This document shows positions 34,101-45,200 of a stretch of 64,000 nucleotides of DNA, one piece after another; within the stretch, counting starts at the first letter, position 1, and every line of letters begins with the position of its first letter. Below the pieces are notes generated by a model. That model did no database searches. It was not told where the DNA came from and was given only the letters and a program-made list of their open reading frames with translations. This stretch comes from Triticum aestivum. Lineage: Eukaryota > Streptophyta > Magnoliopsida > Poales > Poaceae. Both the position numbers and the translations under genes were made by a program. The stretch lies in the NCBI RefSeq assembly GCF_018294505.1, contig NC_057811.1:25052197-25116196 (forward strand), in the 5' to 3' direction.

Positions 34101-34828
34101 GGGATTTTGGTCTGTGTCTTCTCACCCATACCGTTGTCTACCACAACATACCTGGAAGACTTGCAAATGGGACAATAGTTCAAGTCCGCATAGTCAAGCC
34201 TAAACAAGACACATCCTTTCTCACAGGCATGTATCTTATCATAGGGCATCTTCAGTGCACGGAGGATTTTGTCCGACTGGTACAGGTTTGCAGGCATTAC
34301 ATGGCCTTTGGGTAGAAAGCGTCCAAATACTGTCATCATTGCATCGTAGCATTCTCTGCCCAAGTTGAACTGAGCCTTCAGAGCCATTACTTGTGAGATG
34401 GCATCCAACTGACAAAGCTCAATGTGCTCATGGAGCGGACGTTTTGAAGACTCCAACATTTCATTGAAGGCCTTTGCAGATTCCTCCATCTCCTCGTCCG
34501 AATCCCGAGCATCATCGAAGTCTTGCACCATGTTTTCCATCCCGGTACCATGCTCGTCGGTGCGACGACGATCCACCTCAGCTCGGTCACGTTGGGCAGA
34601 CTCACCATGAAATGTCCACACCGTATAATCGGGCGTAAAACCACTCTTTTGCAGGTGTTTGCCCATTTCAGCCTCTGTCCTCTTTTCCCAATTGCCGCAC
34701 CGTAAACAAGGGCACCAGGTTTTCCTCTGACCATTTGCAAATGCGGCTCGCACAAACCCCTTGGTTTTTGTGAACCATTCAGTGCTCCATTTGTTCTGAC
34801 CAGTGTACATCCACGCACGATCACTCAT
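31176..34828 (-). pseudogene. TNPD-like CACTA transposase, 3 exons, frameshift in exon 3
   Basis: Start chosen at MSDRAWMYT (34828), 9 codons inside the longest frame. Exon 1 (32286-34828) carries the transposase-associated zinc domain (about 1-80; CPCLRCGNW), the transposase core PF02992 (TDGFSVFG near 320, PGPNYPGKNMNVYM, GWCVHGRFPCPTC, NIDVMHTKKNIAEALFG near 540) and DUF4218 (about 670-810). Exon 2 is 32092-32212; exon 3 is 31176-31990 with DUF4216 and an acidic tail. All splice sites are consensus and keep phase. A base missing between 31620 and 31621 shifts exon 3; the duplicate at 35876-36691 has that base. It is the cut-and-paste enzyme that recognises CACTA ends. Inactive here unless the base is an assembly error. 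Confidence 0.9.
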
Positions 34829-34853
34829 CTTGACTTTCAGAGCTACTAGACAC

Positions 34854-34857
<4 letters not shown>

Positions 34858-34896
<39 letters not shown>
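34858..34896. repeat. (AT)n microsatellite
   Basis: About 19 AT units just upstream of the TNPD-like gene. Confidence 0.9.
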
Positions 34897-34898
<2 letters not shown>

Positions 34899-34992
34899 CA
34901 CCATGTATATATTCATCAGTTGATCTACTTTTTCAATTTTATTACGTCCATGCAACCTACACTCTAATAGGTAATGATAGGTCCTAATCCCA

Positions 34993-35209
34993 CCCGAGTA
35001 TGTTTAGATTGGGTTCATTTTCCCATGCTATGCTCCGGATCCTACGCAAAATTTCGGCAGCACCTCCCCGCTGTTCTCCTGATACACGTCTCTGCAATAA
35101 ACAGAGAGGATGTGTACCCGGAGAACAACAGGGGAGGCAGTGACGAAATTTATGCGTCGGATCCGGAGCAAAGCATATGGGAAAACGAACCCAATCTAAA
35201 ATACTCGGG
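34993..35209. repeat. Large imperfect inverted repeat upstream of TNPD
   Basis: Arms of about 105 bp (34993-35094 and 35102-35209) pair with scattered mismatches around a 7-bp centre near 35098. Matching words include cccgagtat, tagattgggttc, ttttccca, gctccggatcc and acctccccg. RNA across it would form a long hairpin. Confidence 0.85.
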
Positions 35210-35230
35210 CTGTCCATGGATAGCGTTGGA

Positions 35231-35299
35231 CAATTCGAAAGAATCAAGGTTATAAATATGCAAATGCATGCATATTTATAACTATGACGCTTTCGAACG
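35231..35299. repeat. Second hairpin upstream of TNPD
   Basis: gttataaatatgca pairs with tgcatatttataac; outer ttcgaaag / ctttcgaa extends the stem. Confidence 0.8.
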
Positions 35300-35640
35300 G
35301 GAGACACATATTGGTTACGCATACTGATGATTCAAGACACATATATAGCTAGCTATCAAGTTTCATTGAAATATATCAAATAATTAATGGGGGAGGAGGA
35401 CATGTCATTTGTGCTCACCCACGAACGAAGGGGCAGAGCTCGTCAAACGCACGGCGAGGTCGTCGAACACCAAACCTCGCAGCGATGAAACAACTGCACA
35501 TTTAAAACTACCCGATCAACACAATTATATATGATGTTTTTCATAACAAAATCGAAAAATATATGACCTAACTAATAATTCACAAATATATGACCCCGTC
35601 GGCTTCTGGAAGGCCAAAGAACACCTTTTCGGGAGGTGTC
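35300..35640. other. AT-rich 5' flank of the TNPD-like gene
   Basis: AT-rich DNA without an ORF, ending where the low-complexity gtgtcgggg sequence starts. Confidence 0.4.
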
Positions 35641-35708
35641 GGGGGTCGGGGTGTCGTGTCGGTGTCGGGGTGCCGTGTCGGGGTCGGGGTCTCGGGTCNN
35701 NNNNNNNN
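35641..35708. other. Low-complexity gap edge and 10-N gap
   Basis: ggtgtcggggtgtcgtgtcg-type sequence fills 35641-35698 and is cut by N at 35699-35708. The same low-complexity type occurs at 36957-37050, beside the next N-run. Confidence 0.8.
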
Positions 35709-36955
35709 CTTGGCGCGCTCCCGACCAGCGCCCACCATCTTTCAACACCTGCCATGACAAACAGTAAACAAAATTAGTACAACATAAAAAAAAGACCGAC
35801 ATGAATAATAATATGTGTATCACTTAAGTGTATCATCATCAAGTACAACATTAAAAAATTTAATACCTGACACTACTAATAATCTCGATCAGTATCATCA
35901 ATAAATGCATAATCATCATCATCACTATAATCAATGACGGGCTCATAGGGTTCAGTGGCATCAACATGTGCAAGGCCACCTTGACGTAATCGGTCAAGCA
36001 ATGACAGGTCATCCGCAGCAGTAACCTCTTCTTGTTCCGGCTCTTCTTGTTCCTCCTCTGGGGTGATGTCGGATTCACTGTCGCTGTCTACTTCAATGTT
36101 TTGGGGTGAAGTATAGCGGTTCTTGAAACGCTTTTTGGAAAGACTTGTCTCTTGGAAGAATTCTCCTTCATATGTGTCTGGGTTAATGTGAGGTTCATAA
36201 TCCTCTTCCTTTGGGGGAGATAGTCTAGCACGTGGCGGCACTTCATAAACGACATCCCAACCTTTCAGATTTGGATTAGTTTGGCAGGCCCACGGTAGAT
36301 AGAATACATGGGTCGCCTGTTGAGCCGTAATATAGACATCAGGAACATCTAAATGGGTGCTTTGGTTGATTTCAACTAGCCCTATATGTTCATGAGTTGT
36401 TCTAGTCTCCTTCGGCTGAAACCAATAACATTTGAAGACTACGACATTCGGTGGGTTTTCACCATAGAATAGAAGTTCATAAATTGCTTCAACTCTCCCA
36501 TAATACTCGGTACCTCCTTCGCCGATAGCAGATACACAACAATTTGTAGACTTTCGGTCGGCCATAGATAGCTCTTTGCCATAGGTACGAAAGCGATACC
36601 CGTTGATGTCGTATTTGTCAAATGAACGCACCTTATAGTCAAAACCATTAGCGACTTGTCTCAATTCGGCGTCCATAGACTCTGAATTAGCCTACAAGTT
36701 TAATATGAAAGGATTGTTGCATTACGCACAAATTAGCGAATGAAACCGGGATAGCCGCCTACAAATTAGCCTACAAGTCTAATAGAAATTACCGTTTGTT
36801 TGAACCAAGAGATGAAACCGGGATAGCCGCCACCTTGCTTTGCGAGAAGCTCATACTCTTCGACAGAATCCTTTTGGATCACCGCTCCATACGAGAATAA
36901 GGCGACGTATCGACTGTATGAAATATCCAGGAATAAGAGCAGTTCAAAGGAAATA
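35709..36955 (-). pseudogene. Second copy of TNPD exons 2-3 (probable misassembly)
   Basis: Collinear with 31009-32254, with roughly a dozen to fifteen substitutions and one single-base indel. It contains TNPD exon 3 intact (35876-36691, the 266-codon MDAELRQV...DTDRDY frame with DUF4216) and exon 2 (about 36795-36915). It lacks exon 1 and the TNPA start, and begins and ends at low-complexity or N sequence. Most likely a contig piece from another copy of the family placed in the wrong spot; a real internal duplication is the alternative. Confidence 0.8.
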
Positions 36956-37619
36956 AGGGTGGGTGTGGTGTCAGGGTGTCGGTGTCGGGGTGTCGTGTCG
37001 GTGTCGGGGTCGGGGTCTCGGGGTCGGGGTGTCGGGTCGGGGTGCCGGGTNNNNNNNNNNNNNNNNNNNNNNNNNNNNNNNNNNNNNNNNNNNNNNNNNN
37101 NNNNNNNNNNNNNNNNNNNNNNNNNNNNNNNNNNNNNNNNNNNNNNNNNNNNNNNNNNNNNNNNNNNNNNNNNNNNNNNNNNNNNNNNNNNNNNNNNNNN
37201 NNNNNNNNNNNNNNNNNNNNNNNNNNNNNNNNNNNNNNNNNNNNNNNNNNNNNNNNNNNNNNNNNNNNNNNNNNNNNNNNNNNNNNNNNNNNNNNNNNNN
37301 NNNNNNNNNNNNNNNNNNNNNNNNNNNNNNNNNNNNNNNNNNNNNNNNNNNNNNNNNNNNNNNNNNNNNNNNNNNNNNNNNNNNNNNNNNNNNNNNNNNN
37401 NNNNNNNNNNNNNNNNNNNNNNNNNNNNNNNNNNNNNNNNNNNNNNNNNNNNNNNNNNNNNNNNNNNNNNNNNNNNNNNNNNNNNNNNNNNNNNNNNNNN
37501 NNNNNNNNNNNNNNNNNNNNNNNNNNNNNNNNNNNNNNNNNNNNNNNNNNNNNNNNNNNNNNNNNNNNNNNNNNNNNNNNNNNNNNNNNNNNNNNNNNNN
37601 NNNNNNNNNNNNNNNNNNN
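36956..37619. other. Low-complexity gap edge and 569-N gap
   Basis: gtcggggtcggggt-type sequence (36957-37050) leads into N at 37051-37619. ORFs spanning it are artefacts. Confidence 0.85.
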
Positions 37620-38051
37620 GTGGCGGGCGGTGGCGGCGGCGGTGGGGTGGGAAGTGGTGGCGGGGCGCGTCGGCGAGGAGAGAACAGAGTAACGGGCGGG
37701 GGGTACGGGCCGTTAGGTAGTGTCCTCTTTGCCGTCCGCCTCCCTTTGCCGTTCGCCCTTTTGCCGCTTTGCCGTCCGCTGGCAGACGGCAAAGAGGTGG
37801 GCCGTTAAGTTTATTCCAAACGGGCGGGGGGTGGGGGCCACCTCTCTCTTTGCCGTCCGCCAGCGGACGGCAAAGATTATTTGCCGTCTGCTGGCAGACG
37901 GCAAAGAGCTCGCGGACGGCAAAGAGCTTCTTTGTCGTCTGCCATTTCTTTGCCGTCTGCTTTTGGGTAGCTGAGGGCAAAGAGCTTCTTTGCCGTCAGC
38001 TAGCAGACGGCAAAGAGCTGGCAGATGGCAAATTAGCTGATTCCAGTAGTG
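37620..38051. repeat. CACTA right subterminal repeats and TIR
   Basis: GC-rich then many tttgccgtc / gacggcaaag palindromes as on the left side, ending in the TIR at 38028-38051. Confidence 0.85.
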
Positions 38052-38054
38052 ATT

Positions 38055-41000
38055 TAAGCCGGTCAGGCAATTCCTTCGGCGGTTTAATGAAGAGAGGCGG
38101 AAAGCTATTGGTGAAGAGGTGGCCCGGCTCTTGGCGGCCGGGTTTATTGTTGAAGTCTTTCACCCGGAGTGGTTAGCTAACCCGGTGCTCGTACTCAAGA
38201 AGAACGGCACCTGGCGGATGTGTGTGGACTACACGGACTTAAACAAGGCGTGTCCGGCTGATCCTTTTGCCCTTCCCCGTATTGATCAAATCATTGATGC
38301 TACGGCGGGTTGCGAGCGCTTAAGTTTCTTGGATGCTTATTCTGGATACCATCAGATTAAAATGGCAGTTAAGGACCAGGAGAAGACGGCGTTCATCACT
38401 CCCTTTGGAGCCTTCTGCTATGTATCTATGCCCTTTGGACTCAAGAGTGCACAGGCGACTTACCAGCATTGCGTGCAGAACTGTCTTCATAACCAGATTG
38501 GGCGCAATGTTCATGCTTATGTGGATGATATTGTGGTTAAATCCAGGAAGGAGGAAACCTTGATAGATGATCTGAGGGAAACCTTTGATAATCTCCGGGT
38601 CTACAAGATGATGCTTAACCCGGCCAAGTGTGTTTTTGGTGTTCCTGCAGGCAAGCTCTTGGGTTTTTTTTGGTTTCTGACAGAGGCATTGAAGCTAACC
38701 CGGAGAAGATCAAGGCCATCACCTCCCTGGCTAAGCCGGCGTGTATAAACGACGTCCAGCGCTTGGCGGGTCGTATTGCTGCTTTAAGCCGGTTTATAAA
38801 CGTTTGGGTGAGAAGGCCATGCCATTATATCAGTTGATGAGGAAAACTGACGACTTTGTCTGGAATGATGCAGCAAATACTGCTTTTGAGGATTTGAAGA
38901 GGCAGCTGGCAGAGCCCCCAGTCCTTGCTGCTCCGGTTGACAAGGAGCCTTTATTGCTGTATGTGGCTGCTAACGCACGAGCCGTTAGTGTGGCGGTGGT
39001 GGTGGAGCACAAGGAAGAGGGCAAGGAGCATCCGGTTCAGCGGCCGGTTTATTACGTCAGCGAAGTGCTCATTGAGTCTAAACAGCAGTATCCGCATTGG
39101 CAGAAGCTTGTTTATGGTGTGTTCATGGCAAGCCGAAAGCTTAAGCATTATTTCCAGAGTCACCCCATCACTGTGGTCAGTTCTGCCCCCCTTGGAGATA
39201 TCATTCAAAACAGAGAGGCGACGGGGAGAGTGGCTAAGTGGGCTATAGACCTCGGGCCTCATGGTCTGAAATACGTCCCACGCACTGCTGTTAAGTCTCA
39301 AGCCTTGGTGGATTTCATCAACGATTGGACAGAGTTACAAGTGCCCGAACAAAAGCCGGATAACACATATTGGACTATTCACTTCGATGGGTCCAGGCAA
39401 TTGGAGGGCTCGGGGGCTGGAGTCGTGTTGGCTTCCCCTAAGGGTGACAAGTTCCATTATGTGCTGCAGTTGATGTTTCCTTGCACTAACAATGCGGCTG
39501 AGTACGAGGCTTTGCTCCACGGTCTTCGGATGACTAAGGAAATGAGCCTGAGCCGGGTAAGGTGCTTCGGCGACTCAGATTTGGTGGCTCAACAAGTATC
39601 AGGCAAGTGGGATTCCAAGGACCCTCTCATGGCGGCTTATCGACGTGAGGTTGATGCTATTGCTGGACACTTTCAGGGTTACCAAGTAGAGCACATCGAT
39701 CGCAGGAAGAACGAGGCGGCTGATGCTTTAAGCCGGCTGGGCTCTCAGCGAAAGCCGGTGCCGCCTAATACTTTCCTAGACGTCTTGCATAACCCTTCTG
39801 TTAAGTTGCTTACAGAGGAAGACTTGGCTGTCCCTGACCCGGAGGCACAGTTGGTGGCGGCTCTCCACATCACCCCGGACTGGACGATGCCTTACTTGGC
39901 TTACATAACCCGGGGAGATTTGCCTGAGGATGAAACTTTGGCCAGACAAATAGCCCGGCGGTCTAAGTCAATGGTTGTTATCAATGGTGAGCTGCATCGC
40001 CGCAGTGTTACGGGAGCGTTCCAGCGTTGTGTCTCCCCTGAGGAAGGTCAGGAGATCTTGCGCGAGATTCATGAAGGGGATTGTGGCCATCATGCCGGCT
40101 CAAAATCCCTTGTGGCCAAGGCTTTTCGTCATGGTTTTTATTGGCTGACGGCTCATGCTGATGCGGAGGACTTGGTCAGTAAATGTGATGGTTGCCAAAG
40201 GTTCTCGCGACGGGCTCATGTGCCGGCTCAGGAGCTGAGGATGATCCCAATTACTTGGCCCTTTGCGGTCTGGGGGCTTGATATGGTTGGGCCTTTTAAA
40301 AGGTCCAAGGATAAGAAGACCCACCTCTTGGTGGCAGTTGACAAATTCACAAAGTGGGTTGAAGCAGAGCCAGTTAGCAGGTGTGACGCAGCCACGGCGG
40401 TTCAGTTCATGAAAAGGGTGATCTTTCGCTTTGGTTTTCCACACAGCATTATAACTGACAATGGTACCAATCTATCCAAAGGCGCCATGGAGGAGTTTTG
40501 TCAACGAGAGCATATTCGACTTGATGTTTCATCAGTGGCTCACCCTCAATCCAATGGTCAAGCTGAGAGGGCTAATCAGGAGATTCTGAAAGGCATCAAA
40601 CCCCGGCTTTTGGTCCCTTTGCAACGGAGGCCGGGTTGTTGGGTGGAGGAGTTACCTTCCGTGTTGTGGAGCATCAATACTACTCCTAACAGGTCTACGG
40701 GTTTCACGCCTTTCTTCATGGTTTATGGAGCAGAAGCAGTCCTCCCCAGTGACATCCGTCATGACTCGCCTCGAGTGGCGGCTTATGTTGAGGCGGATAA
40801 TGAACAGGCGCACCAAGATGCTCTCGACTTGTTGGATGAACAGCGTGATATGGCAGCAGCTCGCTCAGCGATTTACCAACAAGACCTGCGCCGTTACCAC
40901 AGTCGCCGGGTTAAATCCCGGGTCTTCCAGGAAGGTGACCTGGTGCTCCGGCTCATCCAGGATCAGACAGATACACACAAGCTATCCCCGCCTTGGGAAG

Positions 41001-41140
41001 GACCCTTTGTTGTCAGCAAGAACTTGCACAACGGGTCATACTACCTTATCGACGTTCGGGAGCATAAAGATTCACGTAAGTCGGAGGAGGAGACCCGCCG
41101 GCCGTGGAACATAGCTCAGCTTCGGCCTTATTACACTTGA
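38055..41140 (+). pseudogene. RT-RNaseH-integrase of the Tat element, two frameshifts
   Basis: Continues the frame cut at 26972. RT: NGTWRMCVDYTDLNKACP and YVDD at about 38518. A T-run at about 38664-38671 shifts the frame and a missing base near 38805 shifts it again; from there 41 to 41140 is open. RNase H (about 38930), a second archaeal-type RNase H (TIHFDGSRQLEGSGAGVVL, about 39370; NAAEYEALLHGL; GDSDLV), then integrase with HHCC (HEGDC...CDGCQ, about 40070-40200) and D,D,E (WGLDMVG, ITDNGTN, AERANQEI). Dual RNase H identifies the Tat lineage. Stop TGA at 41138. Confidence 0.88.
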
Positions 41141-41239
41141 GCCGCTGGCTCTCGTAATGTACATATTTCCATAAGTCATGTATATATTATGATAAGCAAT
41201 AAAGCAGGACCTCTATCCTTTTTTCTCCTCCAAAGGTAA

Positions 41240-41700
41240 ATGTGTTGTTTCTATTACAAGATCACGTGGTAACTTGGAGGTGGATCCGGCTTATGATCGT
41301 ATTCGAATCTAGCTGTACGCAATATAGTCACTTGGGGGCTTCCTGTTCAAACATAGGTCGTATTCGAACCAAAGAGAACATAGCTGTCGATACCCATTTG
41401 TATGGCAAAGTGCCGAGCTCATTGGGGAAGTTTTCTTTGATCATATTTGAATCATAGTTTAACCCCTTTGGGAACCGACGTGGATCGTATTCGAATCAGC
41501 GTTGTTAAACAATTCTTAAAGTCATTTGGGGGCTTCCTGTTCAAACATGGGTCGTATTCGAACCAAAGAGAACATAGCTGTCGGTACCCTCTTGATTGGC
41601 ATCGCCACACCCACTGGGGGCTATATGATCGCATCCGAATCTTAGCATAACCCCTTTGGGACGGGTCTCTGGTCGTATTCGAACCGGAAGCCCCTGAGTT
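41240..41700 (+). repeat. ~195-bp tandem repeat after pol, with purine-tract-like motifs
   Basis: tgggggcttcctgttcaaac then gtcgtattcgaaccaaagag and aacatagctgtcg occur at about 41331 and 41526. Third and half units follow. Each carries a TTGGGGGCT-type word that resembles a polypurine tract. Confidence 0.75.
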
Positions 41701-42226
41701 TTTTCTGATTTACAAAAAGTTCTTCTAATTATTTCAATAGTGTGCACGGCGGGTCTCACTTTGCCGGCTTAACTTTGATTTACAGTACTAGTCGAACACA
41801 ATCGGCGCTATTAAAACTGGTAAACCGGAATTGAGGTACCAACCTTCTTACCCGGGTTATCTAAGCCGGAAATGTGCTTGCAGGCCGGTAAGTGTGTTGT
41901 TACGGTTATATCAAGGACATAATTGAAGACCAGTCTTTTGTGATTCATCTTCCGGGTTATATAAGACTATGATTCTCCGTGCGGTAAGCCGCCTAGAGAC
42001 TTGTGATTTGTCTTTCTATGCAGGATAGTTAAAGACAGCTATTTAAGCTTAAGGAATATGAATGATCGAGTATGACCCGGAGAAATATACGGAAGCAACT
42101 TCAATGGAATTCAGCATTCAACGTGTGCACGATGGCACCACAAAGTTAAAGTGTTGGTCCTATTCTATTACAAGACTCATTGAGTCCAAAAGGGTGAAGC
42201 ATTGTTTAAATAAGCCGCCTACAGAG
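41701..42226. other. Spacer between sense pol and antisense gene
   Basis: No long frame; ccgg-rich words typical of this element (gccggtaag, ccgggttat) are scattered. Probably serves as convergent 3' UTR for both genes. Confidence 0.5.
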
Positions 42227-45200
42227 TTAAGATGCTTGCTGGGTTGAAGCTTCCGGCTCATCCCTCTCCGCTCCTCCGGTTGTTCCCAAGACCTGGAAAG
42301 TTGACGACTTCCAGTCAATGCCGCTCAGAGCTTCAAATTGAGCTTCCTCGTCAATTAACCCGGCCGGGTCAATTTCCGGGGCAAAGGTGTGCTTACGAGT
42401 CGGCGGGACTAAGTTGATGGCTTCGTAACGCGGAGTGGGGATCCTCTGATTTTCTGCATCATAACCCGGCTGGTACTTGGTTAGACCTGTGTCATTTCCA
42501 ATGAGGGTGGCCACCGGGCGCACGATCTTCACGCAGGCTGCAAAGTCCTTTTGGTCGAAGGGTGTGCCGTCTTCCTTCAAGCTGGGATAGCCGAGGGCAA
42601 TGTCCGCCGGGTCTAGTTCTAGAAGGAACGCCTTGGCCCGGCTCAAAGCAGCTATGGCTCCGGCTCTTGCAGAGGCTTGCCGCAGCTCTTGGACCCGCTG
42701 AGGAAGAACGGCAACTCGGCAAAGAACTTCTGCCAGGTGATTCGGCACCACATTGGATAGGGCCACCACGGCCAAGGCGCGCTGTGACCCGGTGTAGAGT
42801 TGCTCCACCAGGGTGTACACGGCCTTCAAGTTCGTCAGCAAGCTTTGGTTGAGGTTGGCGCTTCTTGGACCTGTTTAACGGAGTAGAGTAAGCCGCTGGC
42901 AATGATGGGAGTTACGAGACATAAGGATTGTAAACTTGATGAAAGCCGGTGGGCTACTTACCGAAGATGGCAGTGACCATCTGTGACACATGGCGCTTTA
43001 AGCCGGAGAGCTCGGCGGTTTTCTCTGTCCGAGCCTTCTCCGCCTGTTTGGCCCGGCTCACTAGAGTAGCCTTTTCTTCGGCCCAAGTTCTCCGTTCAGC
43101 TTCAAAGTCCTTTTTCAGCTTCTCTTGAGCAGCAATACTGGACACAAATTTGGCGTTGGCCTTCCGGGTCTCAGTTTCCTGCGTCCTTAGGCGGGTCTTC
43201 AGATCAGAGATGTCAGCCTCCAACTTCTTGCAAGCAGCCTGCACAATTTCCGGGTTATAATATGAACAATCATTTAAAGTCCCAAGCGCTTTCCAAGCAA
43301 AGACACTTGGCACTTGGGGGCTAATGCATATCGAAAAGTTTCTATCTACAAACTACCGGTTCATGGAAGTAAGTCGGAAATTAAGTCTACAACATATTCT
43401 ATCATAAGTTGTAGACTTGGGGGCTAGTAAGGTAAAGATGATTAGGCAGTAAGCAGAAGAGTGGTACCTCAGACTTCTGCTGTATCTGATGCACCATATT
43501 GATTTCCAAATCCCGGCTCTTGTGCACTTGGTTCACATAGCCGGAGACAATCTCTCCGACGCTCAAGTTTGTGTAGTCGCTGAGGTCCAGAGTGGCCCGG
43601 TGGCGCTCTAGCAACTCCTCCTTGGCGGAGCACTTGGCCAGTGCAGTGGGTCTCCCCGGCTCAACAAATTCCGTCCGGGTGATTACCACGTCCGGGTCAT
43701 CGGCCGGCTGAGCCGGGCTGGAGGTCTCTGGGTTAGCAGAAGACTCTGCGGTTGGCTTATCGGTTGGAGCAGCGGCTTCAGGAGTAGAGGCAACTGGCGG
43801 TTCTTGCTGTGACCTCCGGTTCAGGCAAGTCCGGGTCTTCGACCGGCTTGTTCCTCTTCGCCCTCTTGCTGAGCTTTGCCTGGGCACTGAAAGGACAACA
43901 AAGGTTAGTACAAAAGTATGAGTAAAGATAAGAACAACAAGAGATGGTCATCATTACCCGGGTACGGTCTTGAAGGCCGGCAGGTTTCATTGCATCGAGT
44001 CACCAGAGGAAGGTGACGTTTCCTGATAATTCAAGTCAGAAGAATTGAGAGGTTGACGTATAACACCCGCCAGAGGATGAAAAGGATATAAGTTGGAGAT
44101 AACCTCGGTCCGGCGCTTCCTTGATGTCTCCGGTAAGCCGGAAGATAGGTCAGCATCCTTGTTGGTCCGGGTGTGCCGCCGGCTCTCATGAATCTGTTGC
44201 TTCAAAAGAAATTGAGGATCTTGATAAGCTAAAGGATGTGAAAACCTTACTTTCCGGGTTACCCTTCGTACTTTTAGCCTTGGCAAGGGCTCCGAGTCGG
44301 AGGAAAGTGTCATTACCTCTTCAACCACCGGGTTGCTTGCTCCGGTGTCATCCTGTTGGTAAACAAGTATTGATAAGATGGACAGAAATAAATGACAAAT
44401 ACGACAAGAGTCTACAAATTCAGGGTTACCTCTGACTCGGAGCTGTCGCTTAGCTGCATCAGCTCTGAAGCAGTAGGCCTACTTCCCTTCTTGCGGGGAG
44501 CGGTTCTCTTGGCGGCTTTCTTGGCCTTCCTGGCCTTCCTGGCCTTCTTGGCCGCTTCATGGTCATATTTGACCTTCCAGAATTTGTCATCAGCCTGAAA
44601 AATACAATGACGATTTCTTAAAGATTTAGATGAAAGCTATCTACAGAAGAAAATAAGAGGTTCAGATCAGCGGCTTACCGCTGGGGCCGGGTTAGTCTTG
44701 CAGAACGGGCTTAAGCCGGTCCTCCCGCAGTCTGCCAAGCTCTCGTTCAAAAGAGCCTTGGTCATTTCCTCAGCAACGTCTTCAGGAAGATCGTTGCGGC
44801 TGTGTCTCAGGGGGTCATCTTTCCGGCCCGTGTACTCGCACATTAAGCCGGGGCGGCGGCTTAAGGGGATCACCCGCCATGAGATCCAGACTCGGACCAG
44901 GTCAATTCCATAGAGACCATTGCCCAGGAGAGCCTTGATCCTGTTAATGGTGGGGAGCAGAGGTTGGCGCTCTGCTTGAGTTAGCTTGTCTGACAGAGGG
45001 TGTGTTGGTTCCAGACGCGAGGGGCGAAAGCCGGGCAGCGGGCTCTCATCAGCCAGCGATGTGTCTTGGCAATAGAACCACGTCTGCTTCCAGTCCTTTG
45101 GGTGGCTTGGCGGCTCGGCGTAAGGGAAAAGGCAGTCTCTCCGTCGCTGAATGGAGATGCCACCAAGTTCCAAGCTTGGCCCGTTGGCGCACTCGTTCTG

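Larger units (their letters stand above)
26973..38051 (-). mobile_element. Autonomous-type CACTA transposon, about 11 kb
   Basis: Ends are CACTACAGGAATCAGCTA and its complement (TAGCTGATTCCAGTAGTG at 38034-38051), flanked by a 3-bp ATT duplication (26970-26972 and 38052-38054). Joining the flanks restores the Tat pol frame (VDPIF then KPVRQF). Both subterminal regions are packed with TTTGCCGTC.../...GACGGCAAA palindromes. Two minus-strand genes, TNPD-like then TNPA-like, give the usual En/Spm order. The true length is uncertain because of two N-runs and an internal duplicated block. Confidence 0.92.

Noticed and set aside
36959..37980. Several 230-400-codon frames
   Set aside because: They are mainly N-run and gtgtcgggg low complexity at assembly gaps.
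38320..39301. Minus-strand frames opposite RT/RNase H
   Set aside because: Antisense shadows of the coding strand; no splice sites or domain content.
44440..44598. Histone- or ribosomal-like Lys/Ala-rich protein
   Set aside because: The Lys/Ala run is one exon of the antisense retrotransposon gene with matching splice sites, not a separate gene.
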